From positions 62,001-126,000 of the forward strand of contig VXIS01000102.1 of NCBI GenBank assembly GCA_008704415.1: a stretch of 64,000 bases of DNA, given 5' to 3'. This document shows, in pieces, positions 11,536 through 21,728 of this stretch (its first letter is position 1; each line of letters opens with the position of its first letter). Made by a program: the position numbers and the translations under genes. The stretch comes from Sphaerosporella brunnea. Taxonomy: Eukaryota > Ascomycota > Pezizomycetes > Pezizales > Pyronemataceae. The notes under the pieces were generated by a model. It had not been told where the DNA came from, made no database searches, and saw nothing but the letters and a program-made list of their open reading frames with translations.

Positions 11536-14500
11536 ATGGCTTATGTAGCTTCGATTCATAAAGCCTCCAGCGTGCGACACGCTATTAAGGCGCATTTCTT
11601 ATCTCCGGATGAGCCCTCACTCATAGTCGCGTACTCCCCCCCCCCCCCCAAAAAAAAAAAACAACCCGGGCTCAATGTCACTCACTGCAACTGCTCACTT
11701 CTTTGTGCTCCAAGAAAATCAAATTGTGCCGAAATCTTCGACTTCTCTGCCTCAGGCCTGACGTCTCGAACATCGCTCACCGTCTATGGAACAATAAACT
11801 GCCTACTCTCCTTTCATCCCTCCAATTCACCCACAGAACACCTCTTCATCGCAACTGAGGACCACGATTACTTCACGGTATCGTGGGATGCTGAGCGGGG
11901 CACAATTCGTAACGAAATTTTAGCCCAAAATGTGGCGGACAAGTTCCTGCGAGATGCTCCGGCAGGTGCAAAATACCTCGCCGACCCGGGTGGGCGTATG
12001 CTGGGAGTACATGTTTATGAGGGGCTATTTCTAGCCATCCCAACCGTACAGATGGAAAAGAAAGGTCGGAAGAAGTCCGTAAAGGCCAGCGAGATTGGTA
12101 GTCTTGATGAGCATTGTCCGATCCGGATGAAAGAGCTCAAAGTTGTCGATCTTACCTTTCTGCACGGAACATCTGTGCCGGTGCTGGCGATACTGCATAG
12201 AGGCGGGAAAACGAACTCAGTGCACTTAGAGACATATCAAATTGTCCGATCCGGCGGCACCTGCGAGTTCCAGGAGTGGGAGATCAAATCCAGCAACCTT
12301 GAAGCGGAGGCCAACATGTTGATTCCCTTGCCGGAGCCGTTGGGTGGTGTGCTAGTCCTTGGGGAGCAAACAGTGGTCTATTTTCCCGTGCCCGGGGGTC
12401 AGGCTCATGCCATAAAACGTCCATTGGCCCAGCCAACCGTTTTCTACACCTGGGGTATGGTAGACAACCAGAGGTATCTTCTCAGCGACGAGACCGGGAA
12501 GCTGAAAATGCTTTTCTTGGATCTGGATGAAGATGGAAATGTTTCCGAAATCAAGGTTGAGATGATCGGCCAGGCAAGTAGAGGCAAACCGACGCTCCGT
12601 TATTGCTATCAATTTGGCTGATCTCGACAGACGTCAATCGCTTCCAAGATTTTATATTTGGACAACGGCCATGTGTTTATCGGTTCGCATTACGGCGACT
12701 CGCAACTCGTGAAACTATCCTCCTTTGATCCCAAGCTCCAGGTTATCCAGAACTTTCCCAGTCTTGCCCCCATATTGGACTTCCAGGTGATCAGTTCGAG
12801 CCAATCTGGTACCGAGGACCAGCCGGATCAATACAGCTCTGGCCAAAGCAGGATAGTTTCAGGGTGCGGTGGGTTCACGGCCGGAGGCCTGCGGTCCGTC
12901 AGGAATGGCGTTGGATTGAAAGATTCCGCAATATTGGCCGAATGGGAGGGGGGACGAGGGCTGTGGGCACTGCGAAGTGATGTGAACAGTGGGTATGTTT
13001 GGCGCCCTCTGCTCGTGATGGGAGTCCCACTGACTGAAAGTCAAAGATACCAGGATACGTTGCTAGTCTCATTCATCGACGAAACTAGGGCCTTCGGCTT
13101 TGATGCAGAGGGCGAGGGCGAGGTGGAAGAGTTGGAGGAGTTCAAGAGCTTTTCCCTGGACGAGGAGACTTTGACAGCAGTTAACCTGCCCGGAGAACGG
13201 TTACTCCAAGTTACTCCTTCTCGAATAAAACTGGTCGATCTAGAAAGTGGCACATTACTTTCAGAGATTACCCCGACATCCAAAATCATATCCGCCAGTG
13301 TCAGTTATGACAAGCTTATCTGCAACGTCGGGAGCAAATCCATTGTGGTCTACAACATCGCGGGCGTTTTGGAGGAAGTCAAAGGCCGGGTTTTCGAACA
13401 TGAAATCGCTTGCCTTTTCGCGGCACCGGATTTCCCAGATGTTTGCGCCGTTGGCTTTTGGACATCGGCTCTAGTTCAGCTGCTATCATTGCCAGGATTG
13501 GAACCACTAGCTCAAGAGTCCCTTGGAGGTGGCGCGGCAGCTATCACTATTCCACGATCCATCGTCATGGCACGAGTACTCGAGAAACAGCCCCCAACTC
13601 TACTTGTTGCCATGGGCGATGGCACTCTGTATACTTTCTCCGTGAACGACAAGGCAAGCTATGTCCTTTCACACAAAAAGTCGGTGGCATTGGGGACCCA
13701 AGCTTTCTACTTTCAGACGATCCCTCGGAAGGACGATATCGTGAGTGTCTTTGCGGCTTGTGACCACCCCACTCTCATATACAGTGATGATGGCCGCTTG
13801 ATGTATTCTGCTGTCACCGCCGAGAACGTCACGTATCTCACTCCCTTCAACACCCAGTCTTTTCCTTCTTCTGTGGCTGTTTTGGCAGGTGGAGAGCTTA
13901 AGATTTCCACTGTCGATACGACTCGTAATATCCACGTCAAGACTCTTACCATTGGTGACGTGGTTCGGAGAGTATCGTATTCAAAGGAGCGACAGGTTCA
14001 TGGAATTGTTACCGTCAGGCACTCGTTCGACGTATCGAGCGGGGAAGAGAAGTTCAGTTGCTTCGTTAGCATCGTCGACGATACGGAGTTTGCCATAGTG
14101 GACTCATACAAACTGCGCGAACGAGAGCTTGTGGAGTGTATCCTCTGCGCGAAGCTCGATAACGGAGATGGGACCAAGAGTGACAAGTTTGTTGTTGGAA
14201 CGGGCTTCCAGTCAGACCAAGAAATTGAGGATGAAGAGCCGGAACCACAAGAAGGCCGGCTTCTTGTATTTGAATTCTCTGAGGACAGGAAGCTGAAGCT
14301 TGCTGCGGATCTGAAGGTCGATAGCATAGTAAAATGCATCGATATAGTCAATGATAATATCGTCGCTGCTCTTAACAAGACGGTAAGCTTTCCGCTTTTC
14401 CCTGGTGTTCTTCATGCTGACGGCTTTGAGATTGATGTATTTTCATTCAAATATCCCAACACCCCCACCAAACCCGAGCTTATCAAACTCATCACCTATC

Positions 14501-15201
14501 GATGCCACAGTGAGCCGCTCGATCTGGGCGTGTTTGGCGACATGATCGCAGTCGGAGACATGATGAAAGGCCCTGCAATTCTCCAGTACTCATCAGACCC
14601 GTCCCCAAAACTCATGGAAACCTGCCGCACCTTCTCGGTAGTGTGGACCACTGCGATCGATATGATGGATAAAGACACGCTGATCAACGCCGACGCCGAG
14701 GGCAACATCAGCATCTGGCAGCGCGATGATGCGCTCATGGTCGCGGACCGCAAGCGCCTCCGTCTCATTGGTGACATGTGCCTTGGTGAAATGGTCAACC
14801 GCATCCGACGTGTGGATGCGCTGCCGCAGCAGCGTCTGGCCCAGGATGTGCCAATCCAGCCAGTCGCATACATCGCCACCGTGGAGGGCAGCATCTACCT
14901 CCTGGGAAAGATTTCAGAGGCAAAGACGCAGCTCCTACTGCAGCTCCAGGCGAACCTAGCTAAGTTCATCGATAGCATCGGCGGACTTCAGTTCAACCGG
15001 TGGAGAGCATTCTCTACCCCCGGGCGAAGTGCAGAGGAACCGTACCGTTTCGTGGATGGAGATTTTATCGAGAGATTTTTGGAGCTGCCGGAGGACGTTG
15101 CCGAAAAGGTGGTGAAGGGCGGCAACAGTGAGCTTTATGCTCTGGATGCCAGCGTCGACGAGGTTCGGGGTCTGGTCGAAAGTCTCAAGGCTGTTCATTA
15201 A
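11536..15201 (+). CDS. DDB1: DNA damage-binding protein 1 (CPSF_A/MMS1 family)
   Basis: Adaptor linking substrate receptors to cullin 4 ubiquitin ligases. The Neurospora orthologue, DIM-8, is needed for H3K9 and DNA methylation. Exons 11536-11630, 11715-12573, 12631-14382 and 14431-15201 give 1158 residues, matching the family (about 1140). MAYVASIHKASSVRHAIKAHF opens the first propeller, and TSIASKILYLDNGHVFIGSH and YGDSQLVKL are classic DDB1. The C-terminal CPSF_A region runs from about DMMDKDTLINADAEGNISIW to the end. Intron 1 begins with C14-A12 straight after the donor. Intron 2 uses a GC donor (CAG|GCAAGT), and other donors nearby break the frame. Intron 3 is exactly 48 nt with no stop, so retention would insert 16 residues. 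Confidence 0.95.
12574..12630 (+). other. GC-AG intron in DDB1
   Basis: The donor CAG|GCAAGT and acceptor CGACAG are the consensus for the minor GC-AG class of U2 introns. Splicing here joins GQ to TSIASKILYLDNG as expected for DDB1. The only nearby GT (AAGTAGAGG) would put the next exon out of frame. Confidence 0.85.
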
Positions 15202-15582
15202 ATCGTTTTTTGTAAAAATAAGAACATCAGGAAACATACTTAGGCATGAACCGGTTAAATAATTCACGTGGCACTTGGTCATAATTTCACCTACTGTTTC
15301 TTATCTTCCTGATTAATACCAATTGATACAGAAATTAAGTACAAGGAATGCGCAAAGGGGAAGAGCACTCAAAAAAAAGACCATGAAGCAAGAACCAACG
15401 CCGGAGCTACCTTAAGAGAAGAAATGAAAAAGCAATGAAAATTCGGTGATAACCACAAAATAAAGGTGCATCCAACATCAAAACCCAAACAGAGAAGTAT
15501 TGGCAGCAATCAATCAAGCCAGCAATGAAAATTGACTAATCGCCACGAGCGGTGCTTTCGTCGTCCCCCCATGCCCAACTCA
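15202..15582. other. Convergent intergenic, DDB1/ATG18
   Basis: 380 nt of AT-rich sequence between two convergent stop codons, holding both 3' ends. No gene is visible. Confidence 0.6.
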
Positions 15583-16993
15583 CTATTCGTACATCAAGCT
15601 CTGGCCCATCCTTTCGCTGGAATCCAGCAGGGAGTACTGCTTGGTCAGAACACACTCGCCACCACGCTCCATATCTACGTTGTAGACATAGAAATCGCCA
15701 TCACTAGTGACGACCATGATTTGGGGGCTAGTGCTGCTGAGGGCGACGACACTCTTCACCCCCGGTTTCTTTAGCTTGACAAACGCAAAATCTCGAGCCG
15801 GCTCCCACATCTCTGTTACAGCATTGGGAAGATATCCGCCGGCGGCCCCAGCCAATGTGCGCCCAATACTTTGCGACGACCGCCGAATCATGGAACCAAA
15901 ACTTCCCCCACCATTCCGACGCCGGGCATTTTCTTCATAGTGCTCGAAGCCGGCCCCGGCGGGGCCAGCGTGGTTGGAAGGAGATGAAGATATTGATTCT
16001 ACGGGGGAATAGCCACCACTTGCTTCGCTGCCGTGGGAGCTATGGTGTAAATCGGAGGCCGGCGCGGAGCCACCGAGTCGGAAGATGTGTACAGTCTCGG
16101 TGGCTGACGATATGCACAAAAGGGATGAGACAAGATTGAATGACATGGAAAAGATCCGCGACGGGTATGTCCCTCTTCGAAACTGGTAGAGCTTCTGCGC
16201 GCCGGGTACCGAAAACACCCGGATAATGGTGCCTTTGTCGGAAGCTGTCGCCAGCAAAGTACCATCCGTGTTGAGGGCCACGTGGGATAGGGGCGATTTG
16301 TGGGCTTCGACCACATTTACGGCTTCAAGCCTCAAGGCGTCGAAGAGAAGCACATCGCCAGTGAGCGGGGCTGGTTGGCCGGCAGAAGGTGGGGCATGAG
16401 ATGGCGGGGAAAAGGGAGACGGGTTGGAGGAGGTCGGTCGCGGGTAAGCTATATAGCATCTTTCGGAAGACGGCGAAAGGGAGCAGATGGCTACGGCCTC
16501 ATCAGCGCGGCATTCGCGGTATGTGGAAAAACACATATGCCATTACCATTCGGGTTTGGTGACGTCTCGATGGTGTGTAACAGCTTCATGTTGCTAATGT
16601 CATAGACATAGATCTGCTCTTCCAGTACCACGATGAGGCGCTTTCGATTCAGCTTGACAGCCAATATCGACGTGGGAAACGTAAGCTCGCAGATTGTTGT
16701 CTGTCTCTTTTCAAGAAGTCAGTCGAAAATTTATCAATGAACAAGCAAAATAGCATGCAGCGTGAACTCTCAGTGCCAACCTTTGTGTTGGTTATCACAA
16801 GACGACGAGGAGAGTATATCAGCGCGACAAGCGAGGTGCTGAAGAGCATCTCAATGATTGAAACATCTCCTTCCTTGTTCTCGAAGACCTTTCCGAAAGG
16901 ATCGCAGTTGTATATCCGGTAGCCATTGTGGGTGCCGACAGCAAGACACGAATAATCTTGATTAAAGGTTACAAAGTTCATAGCATTGGCCAT
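15583..16993 (-). CDS. ATG18: Autophagy-related PROPPIN Atg18
   Basis: Seven-bladed WD-repeat protein that binds PI3P/PI(3,5)P2 on phagophore and vacuole membranes with Atg2. Exons 16993-16781, 16706-16547 and 16490-15583 give 426 residues. [21 protein letters not shown] opens blade 1. [15 protein letters not shown] and [16 protein letters not shown] confirm both junctions. The lipid-binding FRRG motif ([12 protein letters not shown]) sits near residue 230. A low-complexity Ser/Gly insertion lies between the last blades. The first junction uses a weak donor (GTTGGC). The chosen ATG starts the conserved block; extra upstream residues are possible but unlike the family. Divergent from NECAP. 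Confidence 0.94.
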
Positions 16994-17890
16994 AGTTGCG
17001 CCGGTGGAGAGATTGTTACTGCAAGTACTTAGATGCTCAGTACTTGGTTTGTCTTTCGATGAGGGTGACGACACGCGGCACTCTCCTGGGAGCTTTTTTG
17101 GTCGAGATCGAACGTTGCTTTGATTCGAGACGCGGAGGAGGAACGAAGCGGCGGAAACCGGTGAATAGGTACTCTACTTTGGAACTTGCAGAGGATACGC
17201 AACGACGGAAGCGTAAGGTAGATTGTTGGAGTTGTAGCTAGGGAGATAGGTTGTTGTTGTAGAGGTGGTTGTGATGGTGTTGAGAAGCGTGGTCTTGTAG
17301 ATAGAGTCCGCCCAGTCATCTTTCTGGGTGGGCGCCTGTACATCATGTAATGTATCACCCGTGCATACAAACGTCGCGCTGACAGGCTCGGAAGTCAGCC
17401 AATGTCAGACGACCAGTTCTTGTTTCCGTGCACAGAAAAACTTTGCATACTTCTAAATGTTCCTATTCTGTTGGGGAGTGCGAATGCTGCGAGTGATTGC
17501 CCATGTTCAAAGCGAGCCAACGTTTAATATCATGTTATACCATGAACAGAGGCAGCTTTACCATACAACCCAACGCGGCAACCGATAACACCACCACAAA
17601 AAGTCCGCCACATTAGTTGAGCATCAAGAAGATAGACCTGGCTGGAGGATATTACAGTATACTTGTACACTGTGTGTCACTCGCCTTTGTCGAAAGCCTT
17701 CGTACACGTGATCATTCTTCCAGCGATGCTTGCTTCCTTCAAACTGAACCCTGCAGATTGACAACACACTTCGCAGCTCCCCTCCAAAAATAATGTTCGC
17801 CAGACTGTTCCAAACCAAACATCTTCTTTCCCCACACGCCCCCGCCGTCTCTATACCACCCTCATCCCACCCCCCATCCCACCATTCACC
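16994..17890. promoter_or_regulatory. Divergent promoter region, ATG18/NECAP
   Basis: About 900 bp between the two start codons. It has no supported gene and C-rich leader sequence before the NECAP start. Open frames in it look like chance. Confidence 0.5.
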
Positions 17891-18742
17891 ATGGCCGACG
17901 AGATCCAGCACATCCTCTTCATTGCGCCGAAGGTCCACGTCTACGCTGTCCCCCCGCTAGCCTCGAACCAAGGCTACAAGGCCGCTCAATGGAACGTCGA
18001 TAATGAACGGGCGCGCATCTTTACTGCGCGGATACGCATCATAGAAACGGCAAAGATGACGGAAGATGATGAAGAATCGGTGCGCACTGACGTCAGATTG
18101 GAGGACCCCAAGTCTGGCGATTTGTTTGCGAACTGTCCCTACGAGGTGACTCTTCTTCTGTCCTAGTTTACTTGTTCTACTAGGGTCACCTAGGAGTTTC
18201 CGGTGACTAATTTTGATTGGGGTGTGCAGGGTGCCTTCTGCGTGGAGCAAGTTGTCGACTCTTCCCGTTTCTTCGCAGTTCGTGTCGTTGATGGCCCCAG
18301 AAAAGCCGTCCTTGGAATTGGCTTTGAGGACCGCAGCGACGCTTTCGACTTTGGAGTTGCTCTCCAGGAAGTGCGACGGCATATGGAAACCCGCGGAATT
18401 GGCTCCTCTAAGAAAGCCAATGGCTCGAAGAATGCGGGGCCATCAACCGTGGAGAAGAAAGATTACAGCCTCAAAGAGGGGGAAACAATTAGCATAACAA
18501 TTGGAGTACGTGCCTGCCATTCCGGTCTGAGATGTAGCCACTGACTCGCCACAATTGTCTAGAATAAGGGTCGCCGTCGAGCTCCGTCCGCAAACAATAC
18601 GAATAACAATGGCCAACTTCCATTACCATTCCTGCCACCACCGCCCAGTGCAGAAGATGTCAAGCGAAGGCAGAGTAGAAACTTGGAGGAGGAAAGCACT
18701 AAAATGGGGTTTGACGACGATGCATTCGGTGACTTTGTGTAG
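17891..18742 (+). CDS. NECAP-type adaptin-ear-binding coat protein
   Basis: Clathrin-coat accessory protein with a PH-like (PHear) fold, acting in endocytic vesicle formation. Exons 17891-18145, 18230-18505 and 18563-18742 give 236 residues. MADEIQHILFIAPKVHVYAVPP starts the domain. Across the first junction, NCPYE|GAFCVEQVVDSSRFFAVRV matches the family, as does AVLGIGFEDRSDAFDFGVAL. The tail is Pro-rich and ends DDDAFGDFV, resembling the short Phe-based ear-binding motifs of these proteins. The first intron has a clear GTGACTAAT branch-like site. Confidence 0.92.
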
Positions 18743-19144
18743 GAGCCCTCATGTTTCCTTCCCAACTCGAGGTTGAGCTTAGTGAGCTTAGTGAGTATTT
18801 CTTTCGTCCAGGATTCTGTAATTTTCGGGCCAATGGGCTTGTGGCTGGACAAGTGTGGGCGGCTGCTTCTTTGTTCGTTTGGCGTTTTGATGATGTTCCA
18901 ATGATTGTTCTGGTTCTAAAGTTCCTGTTTGTTGGAGTTGACTATGCTATGTGCCTTTCTGGGGCATCTGATGATATTTCGGTGTTGCCCCCGCACTAAA
19001 CCAAAAATGGCGTCTCGTGGCAGGCGGGGCAGATCGCAAAGAGTCACTGTCGCGCAACAAAACACTAACATCACCCATTCCAACATTGAACCGCCTTGAC
19101 AGGCCCATTTACCCACCCTATTCTCCTCGCTCTATTTCACCACG
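18743..19144. other. Intergenic, NECAP to eIF2B-alpha
   Basis: About 400 nt containing the NECAP 3' end and the GCN3 promoter. A direct repeat AGCTTAGTGAGCTTAGTGAG lies near 18776-18795. Nothing else is recognised. Confidence 0.55.
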
Positions 19145-20289
19145 ATGACGGACATTTGTGAGTTTGCCGCGACCTGCCAACAGTCCATCTGTTCCTTTGT
19201 TGTAGCGACTACATCAGTTCACTGACAACGATTGCTACAGCTAAGACCCACCTATCGCCTCCCTCCTCCTCCTCCTCTTCGCGCTCCCACCCGAAGCCAG
19301 GCGTTGTTTACTCCACAAAAGGAGAATTCGACATCCGCGAACACTACTGCAAGCTTCTCTCGCAGGACCCGTCTAAGTCCATGCCAATCGCGGCGATAGA
19401 ATCGCTCTCGGCTCTGTGTGATGCGACCAGAGCAGGCACTATCCATGAGCTTATGTCGACAATCGAAGACGGTGCTGAGGCCCTCAAGAAATCGATCCCA
19501 AATGCCATCTCGCTCACTGCTGGCTGCGATTTGTTCAAGCGCTTCATCATCGCCCATGCTCATGATGATCCCAAAGATTTCGAAGCGTTCAAGCAGCAAC
19601 TTCAGGCGAATGGACATTTGTTCGCACAGCGTGCCAGGGAAGCTAGAGACAAGGTTGCTGAGATTGGTGCCGACTCCATCAAGGACGGTGTCACTGTGTT
19701 CTGCCACGGGCACTCCAGATGTGTGCTTGGACTGCTCAACAAGGCTGCAGAGGCAAAAGCTAGATTCAACGTTATTGTAACCGAAACAAGGCCTAGCAAA
19801 CTTGGTCTGCGTACAGCTAAAGAGTTGAGGGCCGCAGGAATTCCAGTGGCTGTGGTTGACGACAACGCCATGGGATATGCCCTGAAGAAGGCAAAAATGG
19901 TCATTATCGGTGCGGAAGGTGTTTTCGGCGACGGGAGTATCCTCAATATTGTATGTGCGACCTCCTGCCGCTACGTTCGTGCTAACATGTTACAGTTGGG
20001 ATCTTACCAGCTTGCCCTTGTCGCAAAGGCCTACAACCGCCCTGTGTACGTCGCTACAGAAACCCACAAATTTGTTGACATATTCCCGTTGGATCAGTTC
20101 AACATGCCCGTTCAGCAGAACATCATCGATTTTGATCCCCCCAAAGACATTGAGGGTGCCACTCCTCAGGATCAACAGGACTTTGTTGACCATGTGCCCA
20201 GACACCTGATCAAGGGTTTGATCACCGAGGCGGGTCTTCTCACGCCTCAGCAGGTGTCGGACAAGATTGTGGCCATGCGTTTTGAATAA
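19145..20289 (+). CDS. GCN3: Translation initiation factor eIF2B subunit alpha
   Basis: Regulatory subunit of the eIF2B guanine-nucleotide exchange factor that senses phosphorylated eIF2 in general amino-acid control. Exons 19145-19157, 19241-19950 and 19996-20289 give 338 residues. The first coding exon is only 13 nt (MTDI plus one base). The helical N-terminal domain with FDIREHYCKLLSQDPSKSMPIAAI is followed by the Rossmann-like domain with VFCHGHSRCVLGLL, FNVIVTETRPS and VIIGAEGVFGDGSILNI. The last intron is 45 nt without an in-frame stop, so retention would insert 15 residues. Splicing gives the expected NILGSYQLALVAKAYNRP. Confidence 0.94.
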
Positions 20290-20711
20290 GCGGTTCGGTG
20301 GACAAAACAAAAACTGAAATGAAGTTGGCTGTTGCGTAAATTGCTTGCTATCCCAGATTGAAGGAGACCCGTTGCGCAAAATTTAGAGGCGTTAGTTTGA
20401 TTTTGATTTTTTTTTTTCTTTTCGGGGAGGCGTTTAGGATTGTTTCTGTATTCTGCGGCTGTCTGTTCTGGATGCTGGTTCCTTGGCTCGATCAAATCAA
20501 CTTTTTGTCCGCCGGCGGTGCAACTGAGTGGGGTTCCCGAGAAAGCTCGTGACTCATTGCTTGATTCTTCCCTCTCGACTCCACCTTCACTCTCTTCGCA
20601 CTTTGCCCTTGTCGATCGATTTGTTGTAATACAGTACGTTTTCATCTGACGTCCTGTGCGTCTTCATCTCATCATCGGCTTTTGACACAGCACTGACTTT
20701 TTCCAGGCAAA
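20290..20711. other. Intergenic, GCN3 to pantothenate synthetase
   Basis: About 420 nt between two same-strand genes, with a T-run near 20408. The first ATG of the next gene follows a pyrimidine-rich leader ending in a CAG. No other feature is seen. Confidence 0.55.
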
Positions 20712-21728
20712 ATGGTCTCCTCCACTGTCGCCGCTTACGCCGCCGACGCTCTCCTAGTAGCTGCGCCGCCACTGAAAATATACACTACCGTTGCCTCCCT
20801 TCGTTCTTTCCGACGACCTCTCTTCAATGTTAAATCACTCGCTTTCGTACCAACAATGGGTGCATTGCACGCAGGACATCTCTCGCTGATCCGCTCTGCG
20901 GCTGCGGAAAACGACTCCGTTGCTGTTAGCATCTTTGTCAACCCGGCGCAATTTTCGCCGACCGAGGATCTGGCAGTCTACCCGCGGACACTCAAATCAG
21001 ATCTTACAGCGCTAGAATTACTGAATGTAGAGCTTCAACAATCAGGAGCGCGAGGCCGCATCGAGGCGCTGTTTCTGCCCTCGGTGACGGATATGTATCC
21101 TTCCGGCATCCCGCAGGTCGAGTCGCAGCAGCGCGGAGCCTTTGTTACCGTACAGCCGTTGTCATCGAAGCTGGAAGGTGGATCGCGTCCCCATTTCTTC
21201 CGCGGTGTTGCTACAGTCGTCGCGAAGTTGTTCAACATCGTACAGCCAGAAACGGCGTACTTTGGCCAGAAGGACGTCCAACAGACCATCGTCTTAAACC
21301 GTATGATCAAGGATTTGCACTTTCCGATCACGCTCAAGGTTTGCCCCACTGGCCGCGAGACGGATGGCCTGGCTATGAGCAGCAGGAACGTATACCTCGG
21401 TGAGAAGCGCCGGCGTATCGCACCTGTGTTGTACAAGGCACTCAGAGCCAGCGAGGAGGAGTATGCGAGGCTAAAGAAGCAGGGCGAGGCGTTGGAGGCA
21501 CGGAAAATTAGAAACAAGGGATACGAGGTTTTGGAGGCAGGTGGAAATGGTTTTAGCTTCGAGCTTGAGTATTACAGCTTGGCCGATCCGGAGGAGCTGG
21601 AGGAGCTGGACGTTGTCGATGCATCCAAGGGTGGCGTTCTGAGCGCCGCATTGAGAATGTTGCCCTCAAGGCCAGGGGAGGGAGTTGTCAGGCTCATCGA
21701 CAACATCATCCTGGCGGGAGACGAGTGA
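20712..21728 (+). CDS. PAN6: Pantoate--beta-alanine ligase (pantothenate synthetase)
   Basis: ATP-dependent condensation of pantoate with beta-alanine, the last step to pantothenate for CoA. A single intronless frame gives 338 residues, slightly longer than bacterial PanC as is normal for fungi. The adenylate-binding HIGH-type motif FVPTMGALHAGHLSLI is near residue 45. NPAQFSPTEDLAVYPRT, YFGQKDVQQ and the second signature TDGLAMSSRNVYL follow, so all catalytic blocks are present. The ATG at 20712 has a good context (AAAATGG), and a short N-terminal extension precedes the conserved core. Confidence 0.95.
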   Translation: MVSSTVAAYAADALLVAAPPLKIYTTVASLRSFRRPLFNVKSLAFVPTMGALHAGHLSLIRSAAAENDSVAVSIFVNPAQFSPTEDLAVYPRTLKSDLTALELLNVELQQSGARGRIEALFLPSVTDMYPSGIPQVESQQRGAFVTVQPLSSKLEGGSRPHFFRGVATVVAKLFNIVQPETAYFGQKDVQQTIVLNRMIKDLHFPITLKVCPTGRETDGLAMSSRNVYLGEKRRRIAPVLYKALRASEEEYARLKKQGEALEARKIRNKGYEVLEAGGNGFSFELEYYSLADPEELEELDVVDASKGGVLSAALRMLPSRPGEGVVRLIDNIILAGDE

